DNA of 64,000 bases from Natrarchaeobius halalkaliphilus (GTDB taxonomy: Archaea > Halobacteriota > Halobacteria > Halobacteriales > Natrialbaceae). The position numbers and the translations under genes are program-made. The stretch lies in the NCBI RefSeq assembly GCF_003841485.1, contig NZ_REFY01000001.1:310001-374000 (forward strand), written 5' to 3'. The notes under the pieces are model-generated. The model ran no database searches. It was not told where the DNA came from and saw only the letters and a program-made list of their open reading frames with translations. Shown in pieces: positions 33,173-40,727 of this stretch (positions within the stretch are counted from its first letter, which is position 1; every line of letters begins with the position of its first letter).

Positions 33173-33763
33173 ATGTCTGAGCGAACGGCGACAGTGACGC
33201 GGGAGACGGCCGAGACGTCGATCGAGTGTGCGGTGGCGATCGACGGTGACGGTAGAGCCACGGTCGAGACCGGCATCGGTTTTTTCGATCACATGCTGAC
33301 GGCGTTCGCCAAACACGGGCTGTTCGACCTCGAGATCGACTGCGACGGCGACCTCGAGATCGACGATCACCACACGGTCGAGGACGTCGCGATCGTCCTC
33401 GGGACGGCGATCGACGAGGCGCTCGAGGATCGGTCGAGGATCGTCCGGTACGCCGACCGACGGGTCCCGCTGGACGAGGCCGTCGCAGGGGCCGTCGTCG
33501 ACGTCAGCGGTCGTCCACGATACTACTTCGAGGGGACGTTCTCCCAGGACGAAATCGGCGGGTTTACGAGCGATATGGCGAGACACTTCGGGGAGTCGCT
33601 CGCGATGAACGCCGGCCTGACGCTCCACCTCGAGGTCGACGGCGAGAACGCCCACCACGAGGTCGAGGCGTTGTTCAAAGCGCTCGCGCGCGCCCTCGAC
33701 GACGCGACCCGAGTCGACGACCGCCGAGAGGGAACGCCGAGTACGAAAGGAACGCTCGAGTGA
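33173..33763 (+). CDS. hisB: Imidazoleglycerol-phosphate dehydratase
   Basis: 196 aa. Manganese-binding motifs [14 protein letters not shown] (about 36-49), [11 protein letters not shown] (65-75), and the second-half copies [12 protein letters not shown] and [17 protein letters not shown] are all present. It dehydrates IGP to imidazole acetol phosphate. The gene is monofunctional (no HAD phosphatase domain), as usual in archaea. A strong hairpin follows the stop. Confidence 0.96.
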   Translation: MSERTATVTRETAETSIECAVAIDGDGRATVETGIGFFDHMLTAFAKHGLFDLEIDCDGDLEIDDHHTVEDVAIVLGTAIDEALEDRSRIVRYADRRVPLDEAVAGAVVDVSGRPRYYFEGTFSQDEIGGFTSDMARHFGESLAMNAGLTLHLEVDGENAHHEVEALFKALARALDDATRVDDRREGTPSTKGTLE

Positions 33764-33765
33764 CC

Positions 33766-33809
33766 GCCGGTCGTCGTATCGCTCGCGATCGAGACGTTCG
33801 ACGACCGGC
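33766..33809 (+). terminator. Hairpin after hisB
   Basis: GCCGGTCGTCG (33766-33776) is perfectly complementary to CGACGACCGGC (33799-33809), an 11-bp stem with a 22-base loop, beginning three bases after the hisB stop and followed by TCAAAATTGT. It is suited to stabilising or terminating the hisB transcript. Confidence 0.5.
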
Positions 33810-33859
33810 TCAAAATTGTGGTGCGAATAGTCCGAGTTCCGCTAGTAGGCCGAGTTCCG

Positions 33860-34606
33860 CTACGATCGATAGAGCGTTCCGCCGCGCTCGCTGAACTCGT
33901 CGCGTTCGAGTGCGTGATCGACGATCGCTTCGGCCTCGCGAGTCTCGAGGTCGTACGCGCCGGCGGCCAGTTCTTCGACGGCCGTTCGCTCCATCGGGAA
34001 CTCGCGGTTTCGCAACAGACGGATGGTTTTGGCGTACGTCTGCGGCGCTCGTAGCCGACCGTCGTCGCCGCTCGAGTCGGCATCCACCGCAGTCTCGGAT
34101 TCGGTCCGTGCTGAGGAGTCGGACCCCGTCGCGCGTTCGTCTCGAGTGGACGGTTCTGGCGCGGGGTCGCTGTCTGAGCCGGCGTCGTCTGACTCACCGG
34201 AACCGGCCTCCTCGGACTCGGGGGTCATGATCCCGGTTTGTTCCGCCTCGCCCGCTCCCGGGTCGTCCGCCCCTTCGCGTTTGCCGGCCGGTTCGTCTTC
34301 GGCGGCCGCGCCAGCCTCGCGTTCGAACGTAATTCCGGTCCTCGAGTCCCCGGTGGAAGCGGGCTCAGAGCCAGCAGTGGACGCCCCGGCGTCTTCGTTG
34401 GCTGTCGATCCAGCGGCCGTTTCGTCGTCGTCCACCCCGAGGCGAGCGAGCAACGGCTCGAGGACGGTCTCGAGGCGTCCCTTGCAGTCTCGACAGAGGA
34501 CGACCCGTCGCCGCTCGTCTTCGGCGGGTTCGAGCTCGGCGGGGACGGCTTCGAAGGTCCCCGCCGCGTCGCCGTCACAGAAATCACAGCTTCGAAGTCC
34601 GCGCAT
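33860..34606 (-). CDS. Zinc-ribbon protein with disordered acidic linker
   Basis: 248 aa. The N-terminus has two CxxC pairs, CDFC (7-10) and CRDC (38-41), forming a probable zinc ribbon. Residues 60-185 are Ser/Glu/Asp/Ala-rich and surely disordered. The last 60 residues (TYAKTIRLLRNREFPMERTAVEELAAGAYDLETREAEAIVDHALERDEF) form a small helical, winged-helix-like domain. The gene looks haloarchaea-specific and could be a nucleic-acid-associated protein; no firm function. Confidence 0.75.
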   Translation of the reverse strand: MRGLRSCDFCDGDAAGTFEAVPAELEPAEDERRRVVLCRDCKGRLETVLEPLLARLGVDDDETAAGSTANEDAGASTAGSEPASTGDSRTGITFEREAGAAAEDEPAGKREGADDPGAGEAEQTGIMTPESEEAGSGESDDAGSDSDPAPEPSTRDERATGSDSSARTESETAVDADSSGDDGRLRAPQTYAKTIRLLRNREFPMERTAVEELAAGAYDLETREAEAIVDHALERDEFSERGGTLYRS

Positions 34607-34680
34607 GACCGGTGGTTGTTTCCGATCCCCTAAAAACGTCAGTCAGACGTGGTCGTTCCTCGAGTTCGCCGCGAATTCGA

Positions 34681-36984
34681 TCAGTCGAGTGCGTCCTGGA
34701 TGCGATCGGGAGTGATCGGGATTTCGCGGACTCGAGCGCCGACAGCGTCGTACACCGCGTTTCCGATCGCGGCGGCGGTCGGGCCCTGGGAGGCCTCGCC
34801 GGTTCCGAGGTACGGTTCGCCCGGCCGATCGATCAGCTCGACGTGAACGTCGGGAACGTCGGGGAACGTCAGGATCGGATACGATCCCCAGTCGGTGTCG
34901 GTGACGCCCTGTGCGTCGAAATCGACGTCCTCGAGCAACGTCCAGCTGGCCGACTGGATGATTCCGCCGCGGATCTGCTGTCGAACGCCGATCGGGTTGA
35001 CGATCTCTCCGGAGTCGTCGGCGGCGACGGCCCGGTCGACGGTCACCTCGCCCGAGTCGGAGTCGACGGTTACCTCGACGACGACGGCGGCGTACGCCGA
35101 GAGGTTCTTGTACTGGGCGAAGCCGATCCCGATCCCCTGATCGTCGTTCAGGTCCGGATCGGCCCACCCCGCTTCTTCGGCCGCCGTCTCGATGACGTCC
35201 CTGGCTCGCTCGTCCGCCATGTGCTCGAGACGGAACTCGACCGGGTCCGTTTCGGCGGCGTGTGCGAGTTCGTCGACGAACGACTCGAGCGCGAAGACGT
35301 TCGCGTAGCCGCCGAGGGCGCGAAGCGCCGAGACGCGAACGTCCGGCTCCGGAAGGAAGTGGTGCGTGATCTGCGTGTTCTCGAGTTCGTAGAGCGGGAT
35401 CGAGTTTCGAGTGCCGCCGCCGGTCGGAAGCGGAATGGGTGAGTTCTCGCGTGTCTCGATCGCATCCTCTCGGTACATGCCCGCCAGCAGCGGCTGTCCC
35501 GGCGGTCTCGTCGAGTGGGGATAGCTCCAGACGTCGTACTCCCAGCCGACGATCGTACCGTCGTCGGAGAGCCCAGCGCGGGGTTCCATCAGCATCGCGG
35601 AGCCGAGTGGTTCCCACTGGTTTTCGTCCTCGCGCATCCACTGGACGCGGACGGGCTGTCCCTCGACGGCGTAAGTGAGCATCGCGGCGTCACCGGCGAC
35701 GTCGTCGGCTCCGTTGTGGCCGTAACAGCCCGATCCCTCCAGATGGGTGCAGTTGACCTCGTCGATCTGTTTGGCCTCTACGAGCTCCTCGAGCGCTTCC
35801 TGGAGCGGGTAGACGCCCTGGCTGTGGGTCCAGACGTTGAGAACCCGTTCCTGGTCGTCCGCAACGATCTCGGCTACGGCGCAGGAGGGACCGATCGAGG
35901 CGTGCATCTGGTACGGCCGTCGGTACTCGGCCTCGAGTGTCTCGGCCGCATCCGAGAGGGCCGCCTCCGTGTCGCCGTCCTCTTCGACGACGGTGTCGTC
36001 CTGCGTGTCCTCGCGGAGATGATCGTAGAGGTCGTCGCGGCCGGGCAGGCTGTCTTCGACGTTCCACTCGGCGCCGTCTCGAAGCTCTTCCATCGCCTGA
36101 ATCGCTTGCCACTCCGTCTGCGCGACGACGCCGAGGAAGTCTCCGTCGCGGACGATTTCGATGACGCCGTCCATCTCGGCCACCTCCTCTTCGTCGACGG
36201 ACTCGAGTTCCGCGACGTAGCCGGGCGGTCGAACGACACGTCCGTGGAGTAGCTCTTCGGAACCGACGTCTTCCCGATCCTCGCCCTCGTCCTCGCCCTG
36301 GATGTCGGCACCGCCGCGAGCGTCCGATGGACGGCGCAGATCCTGGACGTAGCTGGGGTCGCCAAATATTTTGCCCGGAATGTCGACGCGCGCTCGCTCA
36401 CTCCCGACGATGGCCTTCTCGTCGGGCGGTTTCGTCTCGACATCCGCCGAAACGTCCGTCGCGAACGACTCGTCCTCGACGACGTCCCAGTAGGTGATCT
36501 CGTTTCCGCCGCCGTCGGTGATCGTTCCGTCCTCGACGGAGAGCTCGCCCGGCTCTCCCCCGAGTTCCTCCGCTGCCGACTCGAGCAAGATCCGTCGAGC
36601 CTGTGCCGCGGCGTACGTGATGGCCGTCCCGCTGTCTTCCATCGACTGGCTGCCCGCGGTGTATCCCTCGTCGGGCGTCGTCTCGGTCGCCGCGGTGACG
36701 AGATCGATTCGACCGAATTCGACCTCGAGTTCGTCGGCCGCGATCTGGGCAAGTGCGGTTTTGATCCCCTGGCCGAGTTCGACCTTTCCGGTGTACACCG
36801 TCACGGTGGCGTCGTCCTCGATTGCGATCCAGGCGTTCAGCTCCGGCGTGTCCTCGAGACTGCCGGGAAGCTCCTCCTGTGCGCTCGCGACGGCCGTGGT
36901 CGAGGGCGAGGTGAGGCTGAACGCCACGACGAGCGCGCTGCCCTGGAGAAATCGCCGCCTCGAGAGTGCTGTGTTCTCGGACAT
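34681..36984 (-). CDS. Molybdenum hydroxylase, Mo-cofactor subunit (IorB-like)
   Basis: 767 aa. A Tat signal peptide (MSENTALSRRRFLQGSALVV, cleavage likely after VASA near 35) is followed by the xanthine-oxidase-family domains: GKVELGQGIKTALAQIAADEL, the Moco loops GSGCYGHNGADD and ALRALGGYANVF, and the catalytic Glu730 in GTGEASQGPTAAAIGNA. It resembles the beta subunit of isoquinoline 1-oxidoreductase or aldehyde oxidases. With the Tat signal it works outside the membrane. An unusual acidic insert (about 235-250) is present. It follows the Fe-S subunit with only two bases between stop and start. Substrate unknown. Confidence 0.9.
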   Translation of the reverse strand: MSENTALSRRRFLQGSALVVAFSLTSPSTTAVASAQEELPGSLEDTPELNAWIAIEDDATVTVYTGKVELGQGIKTALAQIAADELEVEFGRIDLVTAATETTPDEGYTAGSQSMEDSGTAITYAAAQARRILLESAAEELGGEPGELSVEDGTITDGGGNEITYWDVVEDESFATDVSADVETKPPDEKAIVGSERARVDIPGKIFGDPSYVQDLRRPSDARGGADIQGEDEGEDREDVGSEELLHGRVVRPPGYVAELESVDEEEVAEMDGVIEIVRDGDFLGVVAQTEWQAIQAMEELRDGAEWNVEDSLPGRDDLYDHLREDTQDDTVVEEDGDTEAALSDAAETLEAEYRRPYQMHASIGPSCAVAEIVADDQERVLNVWTHSQGVYPLQEALEELVEAKQIDEVNCTHLEGSGCYGHNGADDVAGDAAMLTYAVEGQPVRVQWMREDENQWEPLGSAMLMEPRAGLSDDGTIVGWEYDVWSYPHSTRPPGQPLLAGMYREDAIETRENSPIPLPTGGGTRNSIPLYELENTQITHHFLPEPDVRVSALRALGGYANVFALESFVDELAHAAETDPVEFRLEHMADERARDVIETAAEEAGWADPDLNDDQGIGIGFAQYKNLSAYAAVVVEVTVDSDSGEVTVDRAVAADDSGEIVNPIGVRQQIRGGIIQSASWTLLEDVDFDAQGVTDTDWGSYPILTFPDVPDVHVELIDRPGEPYLGTGEASQGPTAAAIGNAVYDAVGARVREIPITPDRIQDALD

Positions 36985-36986
36985 GA

Positions 36987-37535
36987 TCAGTTCATCTCCT
37001 CGGCCGCGCGGTTGACGGCGGTTCTGATCTCGTCGTGGGTCCCGCACCGACAGAGGTTGTCCGCGAGAGCGTCGTCGATCTCCTCGTCGGACGGATCGGG
37101 GTTTTCCTCGAGGAGGGCGGCCGCCTCGACGATCATTCCGTGTATGCAGTAGCCACACTGGGCCGCCTGCGCCTCGATGAACGCCTCCTGTACCGGATGG
37201 GGATCGTCGCTCGTGCCGAGCCCTCGCGTCGTCGTCACCTCGCTTTCCGCGACGTCCTCGACGGGCGTCGTACACGAGATTACCGTTTCGCCGTCCACCA
37301 GCACTTCACAGGAGCCACACTGGGCGACGCCACAGCCGAACTTCGGTCCGTTCAGGCCGGCGTCGTTTCGAAGGACGTAGAGAAGCGGCTTCTCCGGATC
37401 GCCGGAAAACGACACCGCGTTCCCGTTTATGCTGAAGTCGATCCCCTCTTGGTTTTCGGTTTCCTGTACGCTCACACCGTCGGTCAGCGAACGGGACGCT
37501 CCCGGACTCGCCGCGTTGTACTCGTGTTCGCTCAT
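36987..37535 (-). CDS. Molybdenum hydroxylase 2Fe-2S subunit (IorA-like)
   Basis: 182 aa from the ATG at 37535. Two [2Fe-2S] clusters: plant-type Cys68, 73, 76 and 88 (FGCGVAQCGSC, SCTT), and a helical second domain with Cys127, 130, 162 and 164 (CGYC, CRC). It passes electrons from the Moco subunit to an unknown acceptor. It has no signal peptide of its own, so it probably travels through the Tat pathway bound to its partner. There is no FAD subunit, unlike xanthine dehydrogenase, and no XdhC-type maturation gene nearby. Confidence 0.92.
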   Translation of the reverse strand: MSEHEYNAASPGASRSLTDGVSVQETENQEGIDFSINGNAVSFSGDPEKPLLYVLRNDAGLNGPKFGCGVAQCGSCEVLVDGETVISCTTPVEDVAESEVTTTRGLGTSDDPHPVQEAFIEAQAAQCGYCIHGMIVEAAALLEENPDPSDEEIDDALADNLCRCGTHDEIRTAVNRAAEEMN

Positions 37536-37617
37536 GTCTGTCGTCCCACCCGAGCCGCGTCGGATCACGTCGGCCTCGAATGGCACGAGGAAGCCACCAC
37601 GATCAGTCCTTTATCAC

Positions 37618-37625
37618 TTTTTTAG
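37618..37625 (+). promoter_or_regulatory. TATA-like box before the 37654 leader ORF
   Basis: TTTTTTAG lies 29-36 bp before the ATG of an 8-codon ORF, at leaderless distance, and about 52-59 bp before the GTG start of the ACT-domain gene. Confidence 0.4.
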
Positions 37626-37653
37626 CCGCGAGAGGACAGTCATCGCGATTTTG

Positions 37654-37680
37654 ATGACTCGCTCACAGCTGCGCCGGTGA
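37654..37680 (+). other. Eight-codon leader ORF overlapping a GTG start
   Basis: Encodes MTRSQLRR; its TGA (37678-37680) overlaps the GTG start of the ACT-domain regulator as GTGA. Three of eight codons specify Arg. Position relative to the TATA box makes its ATG the likely transcript 5' end. A peptide leader ahead of an amino-acid-sensing regulator invites comparison with attenuation leaders, but no terminator/anti-terminator pair is visible. Confidence 0.4.
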
Positions 37681-38237
37681 CCGGCGAGAAAATAGAACGA
37701 AATGCTATTGGGATCAATCACGAAACACGAACCGTGTTCGACGAGATCATGGAGAAGTTCGAGGGGTCTCCGAGCCAACAGGCCGTTATTCGGCTGTTGC
37801 TCGAGCGCGGCTTCTCCGTCAACGACGACGGACGGGTGGTATCGGGCGGGATCGAGATACCGAACACGGGAATCGCCCGCGAGATCGACGTCGACCGACG
37901 GGTGGTCGACTCGACGACGGACGTAATCCTTGCCGATCCCGAACTCCGCCGCATCTTTCAGAACATCTCGCAGGTGCCGAGTCTGATGGATCTCGCACCC
38001 GTGTTGGATCTCACCGTGCTGTCGATCGCGGTTGCCGATCCCGAGCGCGAGGGCATCGTCGCCGGCGTCACCGGGACGCTTGCCGACAACGACATCTCGA
38101 TCCGCCAGGCGATCAGCGAGGATCCCGAGTTCACCGACGAGCCGAAGCTCTACCTCATTACGGATCATAACCTTCCGGGCGACGTCATCACCCAGATCCG
38201 AGATCTGGAGTACGTCCGAAAGATCGAGATTCAGTAG
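37677..38237 (+). CDS. ACT-domain regulator of amino-acid metabolism (COG2150-like)
   Basis: 186 aa from the GTG at 37677; no in-frame ATG fits. Residues 1-90 are a helical N-terminal domain (TVFDEIMEKFEGSPSQQAVIRLLLERGFSV, then DRRVVDSTTDVILADPELRRIF). Residues 108-182 form an ACT domain (LTVLSIAVADPEREGIVAGVTGTLADNDISIRQAISEDP). ACT domains bind amino acids allosterically. This archaeal family is predicted to regulate amino-acid metabolism. It converges with the next minus-strand gene with a single base between stops. Confidence 0.85.
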   Translation: MTGEKIERNAIGINHETRTVFDEIMEKFEGSPSQQAVIRLLLERGFSVNDDGRVVSGGIEIPNTGIAREIDVDRRVVDSTTDVILADPELRRIFQNISQVPSLMDLAPVLDLTVLSIAVADPEREGIVAGVTGTLADNDISIRQAISEDPEFTDEPKLYLITDHNLPGDVITQIRDLEYVRKIEIQ

Positions 38238-38238
38238 C

Positions 38239-38631
38239 TCACTCGTCCGACGAGCCGTCGACCTCGAGGAGCGACCTGAGAACGCTCGTGAGTTCCTCGA
38301 ACCGCTCCATCGAGAGCGAATCCGCCGTCACCCAGACGCCGTGATCGCCCCGGATGATCCGCGTCAGGTAGCCGTTTTCGAACATGCGAATCGTCGCGCC
38401 GTACTCGCCCAGTTGCGTGTTTCGGTACGCCGACTGCGAGCGAAAGCCCAGGCGCTCGTGATCAGCGAAGCCGATCAGATCCGCGGTCTGCTCGAGATCC
38501 GAGCGGAGGTACAGTTGATCGACGGTTTCGTCGGTAAAGTAGGTGATACTCCGCAGTTCGTCCCCGACGGCGGTTCGGCAGGCGCTGATCAGTTCGTCCG
38601 CAAACGCATCCTCGATCGATTCGCGACCCAT
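38239..38631 (-). CDS. Conserved haloarchaeal protein of unknown function
   Basis: 130 aa from the Met at 38631 (MGRESIEDAFADELISACRTAVGDEL); a Met nine codons upstream is possible. Mixed alpha/beta sequence with ITYFTDETVDQLYLRSDLEQTADLI and a middle segment GEYGATIRMFENGYLTRIIRG. No motif or membrane segment. It looks like a haloarchaeal stress- or redox-sensing-type small protein, but I cannot name a function. Tail-to-tail with the ACT regulator. Confidence 0.75.
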   Translation of the reverse strand: MGRESIEDAFADELISACRTAVGDELRSITYFTDETVDQLYLRSDLEQTADLIGFADHERLGFRSQSAYRNTQLGEYGATIRMFENGYLTRIIRGDHGVWVTADSLSMERFEELTSVLRSLLEVDGSSDE

Positions 38632-38761
38632 GTCACTGGTTAGCATTTGTAGGCACAATAGTATACTGGATCGATACTATCTGCCCCGTTTGGGCGGAAC
38701 GACGTCGGCTCCGGGGCCGGGGGACCGACGCGCTCTTTTTCGAGGCGACGGTACGGCCGGT

Positions 38762-38830
38762 ATGGTCGAAGACGGGGGGCTCACCGACGAGAACGGCGTG
38801 ATCGAATCCGGCCGCGGTGGCGGGCCGTGA
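38762..38830 (+). other. 22-codon leader ORF overlapping a GTG start
   Basis: Reads MVEDGGLTDENGVIESGRGG and two more residues, then TGA (38828-38830) overlapping the GTG start of the YigZ-like gene as GTGA. CTCTTTTTC (38733-38741) is a weak TATA box 21-29 bp before the ATG. The acidic composition is like that of real haloarchaeal proteins. Confidence 0.45.
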
Positions 38831-39435
38831 GCCGAAGTTATCGGACGCTCGAGGAACCAGCAACGGCCGAGTTCGTCGTCCGTGGCTCCGAGTTCTTCGG
38901 CCACGCCCGGCCCGTCGATTCCGTCGATGCCGCCGAGGAGTTCGTCGAAACCGTCGCGACGGAGTACGCCGACGCGACCCACAACGTCCCCGCGTATCGC
39001 GTTCGAGCCGATGCCGACGGCGACCTCCTTCGGGAGTACTCGAGCGACGACGGCGAGCCCTCCGGTTCGGCCGGAAAACCGGCACTGAACGTCCTCACAC
39101 GGCAGGATCTAGAGAACTGTGCGGTCGTCGTCACCCGCTACTACGGCGGCACAAACCTGGGCGTCGGCGGCCTCGTGAGGGCGTATTCCCGAGCGGTGAA
39201 AGACGCGGTCGAGGCGGCAGGAATCGTCGAGCGCCGTCCCCACGAAACCGTCTCAGTCACCGTCGCCTACGACGACTCGGGAACGGTCCGATCCGTCCTG
39301 GAAAGCGAGGGCTACGAGTTCGACGGGGAGTATCAAGCCGACGTCTCCTTTACCGTTCGCGTCCCCATCGCGGAGAGCGCATCTCTACGGGACCGGATTC
39401 GAAGCGCGACCAGCGGTCGGGCCGACCTCGCGTGA
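38827..39435 (+). CDS. IMPACT/YigZ family protein
   Basis: 202 aa from the GTG at 38827. The UPF0029 domain (about 15-120) has SEFFGHARPVDSVDAAEEF, DGEPSGSAGKPAL and the signature VVVTRYYGGTNLGVGGLVRAYSRA. The C-terminal 70 residues form the DUF1949-like ferredoxin-fold domain. Homologs associate with translation control or act on unknown substrates. Its start is embedded in the stop of an upstream 22-codon ORF. Confidence 0.9.
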   Translation: MSRSYRTLEEPATAEFVVRGSEFFGHARPVDSVDAAEEFVETVATEYADATHNVPAYRVRADADGDLLREYSSDDGEPSGSAGKPALNVLTRQDLENCAVVVTRYYGGTNLGVGGLVRAYSRAVKDAVEAAGIVERRPHETVSVTVAYDDSGTVRSVLESEGYEFDGEYQADVSFTVRVPIAESASLRDRIRSATSGRADLA

Positions 39436-39469
39436 TCGGTTGCACGCGGATGGCCCCCACTCGAAGGCC

Positions 39470-39541
39470 GGATCGATCGTCTCGAGCCCGGAGATCGGAT
39501 CGATCGTCTCGAGCCCGGAGATCGGATCGACCGTCTCGAGC
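39470..39541. repeat. 27-bp tandem repeat, 2.7 copies
   Basis: The unit begins GGATCGATCGTCTCGAG and ends CCCGGAGATC. Copies are at 39470-39496 and 39497-39523 (identical) and a partial third at 39524-39541 with one change. It starts 34 bp after the yigZ-like stop. The rest of the 410-bp gap to 39846 holds the promoter of the next gene (GCTATAAG, 39816-39823) and no gene I can support. Confidence 0.85.
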
Positions 39542-39845
39542 ATCTGGGCCTCGAGGACGTGCGGATGATACGCGTGAAGTTGGCCGTAGAGGGTTTATTA
39601 GCCTATACTTTGAAAGTCGAAGTAATAACTGTTGAACGCTCGATGGTCGGGGTCCTCGGTCCGGCGATCGGCTCGAGCGAATCCACTCTGTGGTCCCCGA
39701 CGGAAGCGTCCTCGAGCCGAAAAGTTCGCTACTGTCCGCGAAGTGGCCGTACACGGTATAGCGGTCCGTACGAGCACTGACGGGAGCGACAGCTGGGTAT
39801 TCTGTTCTGACAAGAGCTATAAGATTGGTGTTATGATATCGATTT

Positions 39846-40616
39846 ATGCCCGTCCCCGAAATCAGCGCGCCCCTCCCGCGCGATATCCTCCTCGGTGTGC
39901 TCGCACTCAGCCTCCTCACCGCACCACTGTGGGCCGGTGCAGTGGGCGTTGGTGACCCGGCGTACACGTACGATCGAGCGGAAGTGACGACGACTGACGC
40001 CGGAATCGAGTACGCGGATCCGGAAGAGGCCCCTCATAGAACGCCGATTAGCGATTCGATCGAGTGTGCCGGATGGGGCGGTGATATCCGCGCCTGTACC
40101 TTCGAGGAACACCTCCTCGAGGAAGGGGCGATTCCAACGGGAATTCACGCGACCAACCCGAACAGTACCTCGGTACCGTCCGTCGTTCAGGCCGACTATT
40201 ACCGGTACGTCCAGATCGAGAACACGGTCTACGAGCCATCGTACTCCCCCAACACCTCGGCACAGCGCGAGGACGGGATGTATCGAGTCGATATGACGCT
40301 CGAACCCGTTGCTCCCGAAGACGCGCTTTACTGGGTGTCGCTCGGCGGTGACAGGGCCCCATCCGTCGTTGCCGAAACTGCACGGGAGGGGACGACAACC
40401 ACCACAGCGGAGGTCGACGTCCCCGAGACTCCGATCAGACTCGAGGACGAGACGTACTATCGCGTCTATCAGGAGAGAGAGGTCGACGAGCCCTCGACGG
40501 CGGAGAGCGGACTTCGGTTCCTCCTCACGTACGTCGCTCCGTTCGGTAGCCTGTTCATCGCTGTTCGCCTCTCTCGACGGTTCCACGTCTCCGACACCGG
40601 TAGGCAGAACCGGTGA
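39846..40616 (+). CDS. Membrane-anchored extracellular-domain protein, unknown function
   Basis: 256 aa. An N-terminal transmembrane helix or uncleaved signal (about 13-35, DILLGVLALSLLTAPLWAGAVGV), an extracytoplasmic domain (about 36-220) with two Cys (IECAGWGGDIRACTFEEH) that could form a disulphide, and a C-terminal helix (about 223-242) before a basic tail. Tyr-rich strands (YYRYVQIENTVYEPSY) suggest a beta domain. GCTATAAG 23-30 bp upstream supports leaderless initiation at 39846. No family is recognised. Confidence 0.75.
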   Translation: MPVPEISAPLPRDILLGVLALSLLTAPLWAGAVGVGDPAYTYDRAEVTTTDAGIEYADPEEAPHRTPISDSIECAGWGGDIRACTFEEHLLEEGAIPTGIHATNPNSTSVPSVVQADYYRYVQIENTVYEPSYSPNTSAQREDGMYRVDMTLEPVAPEDALYWVSLGGDRAPSVVAETAREGTTTTTAEVDVPETPIRLEDETYYRVYQEREVDEPSTAESGLRFLLTYVAPFGSLFIAVRLSRRFHVSDTGRQNR

Positions 40617-40727
40617 GGGATGGCCGCTGTTGACAGTTGACGAAAGGTCCGACGAAACAGCCCCCGAGTAGCGTGCGCTCATTGCCCGATCTCTCGAGCC
40701 GTGGCGAAATCGCGCTCCCGACGGCTG

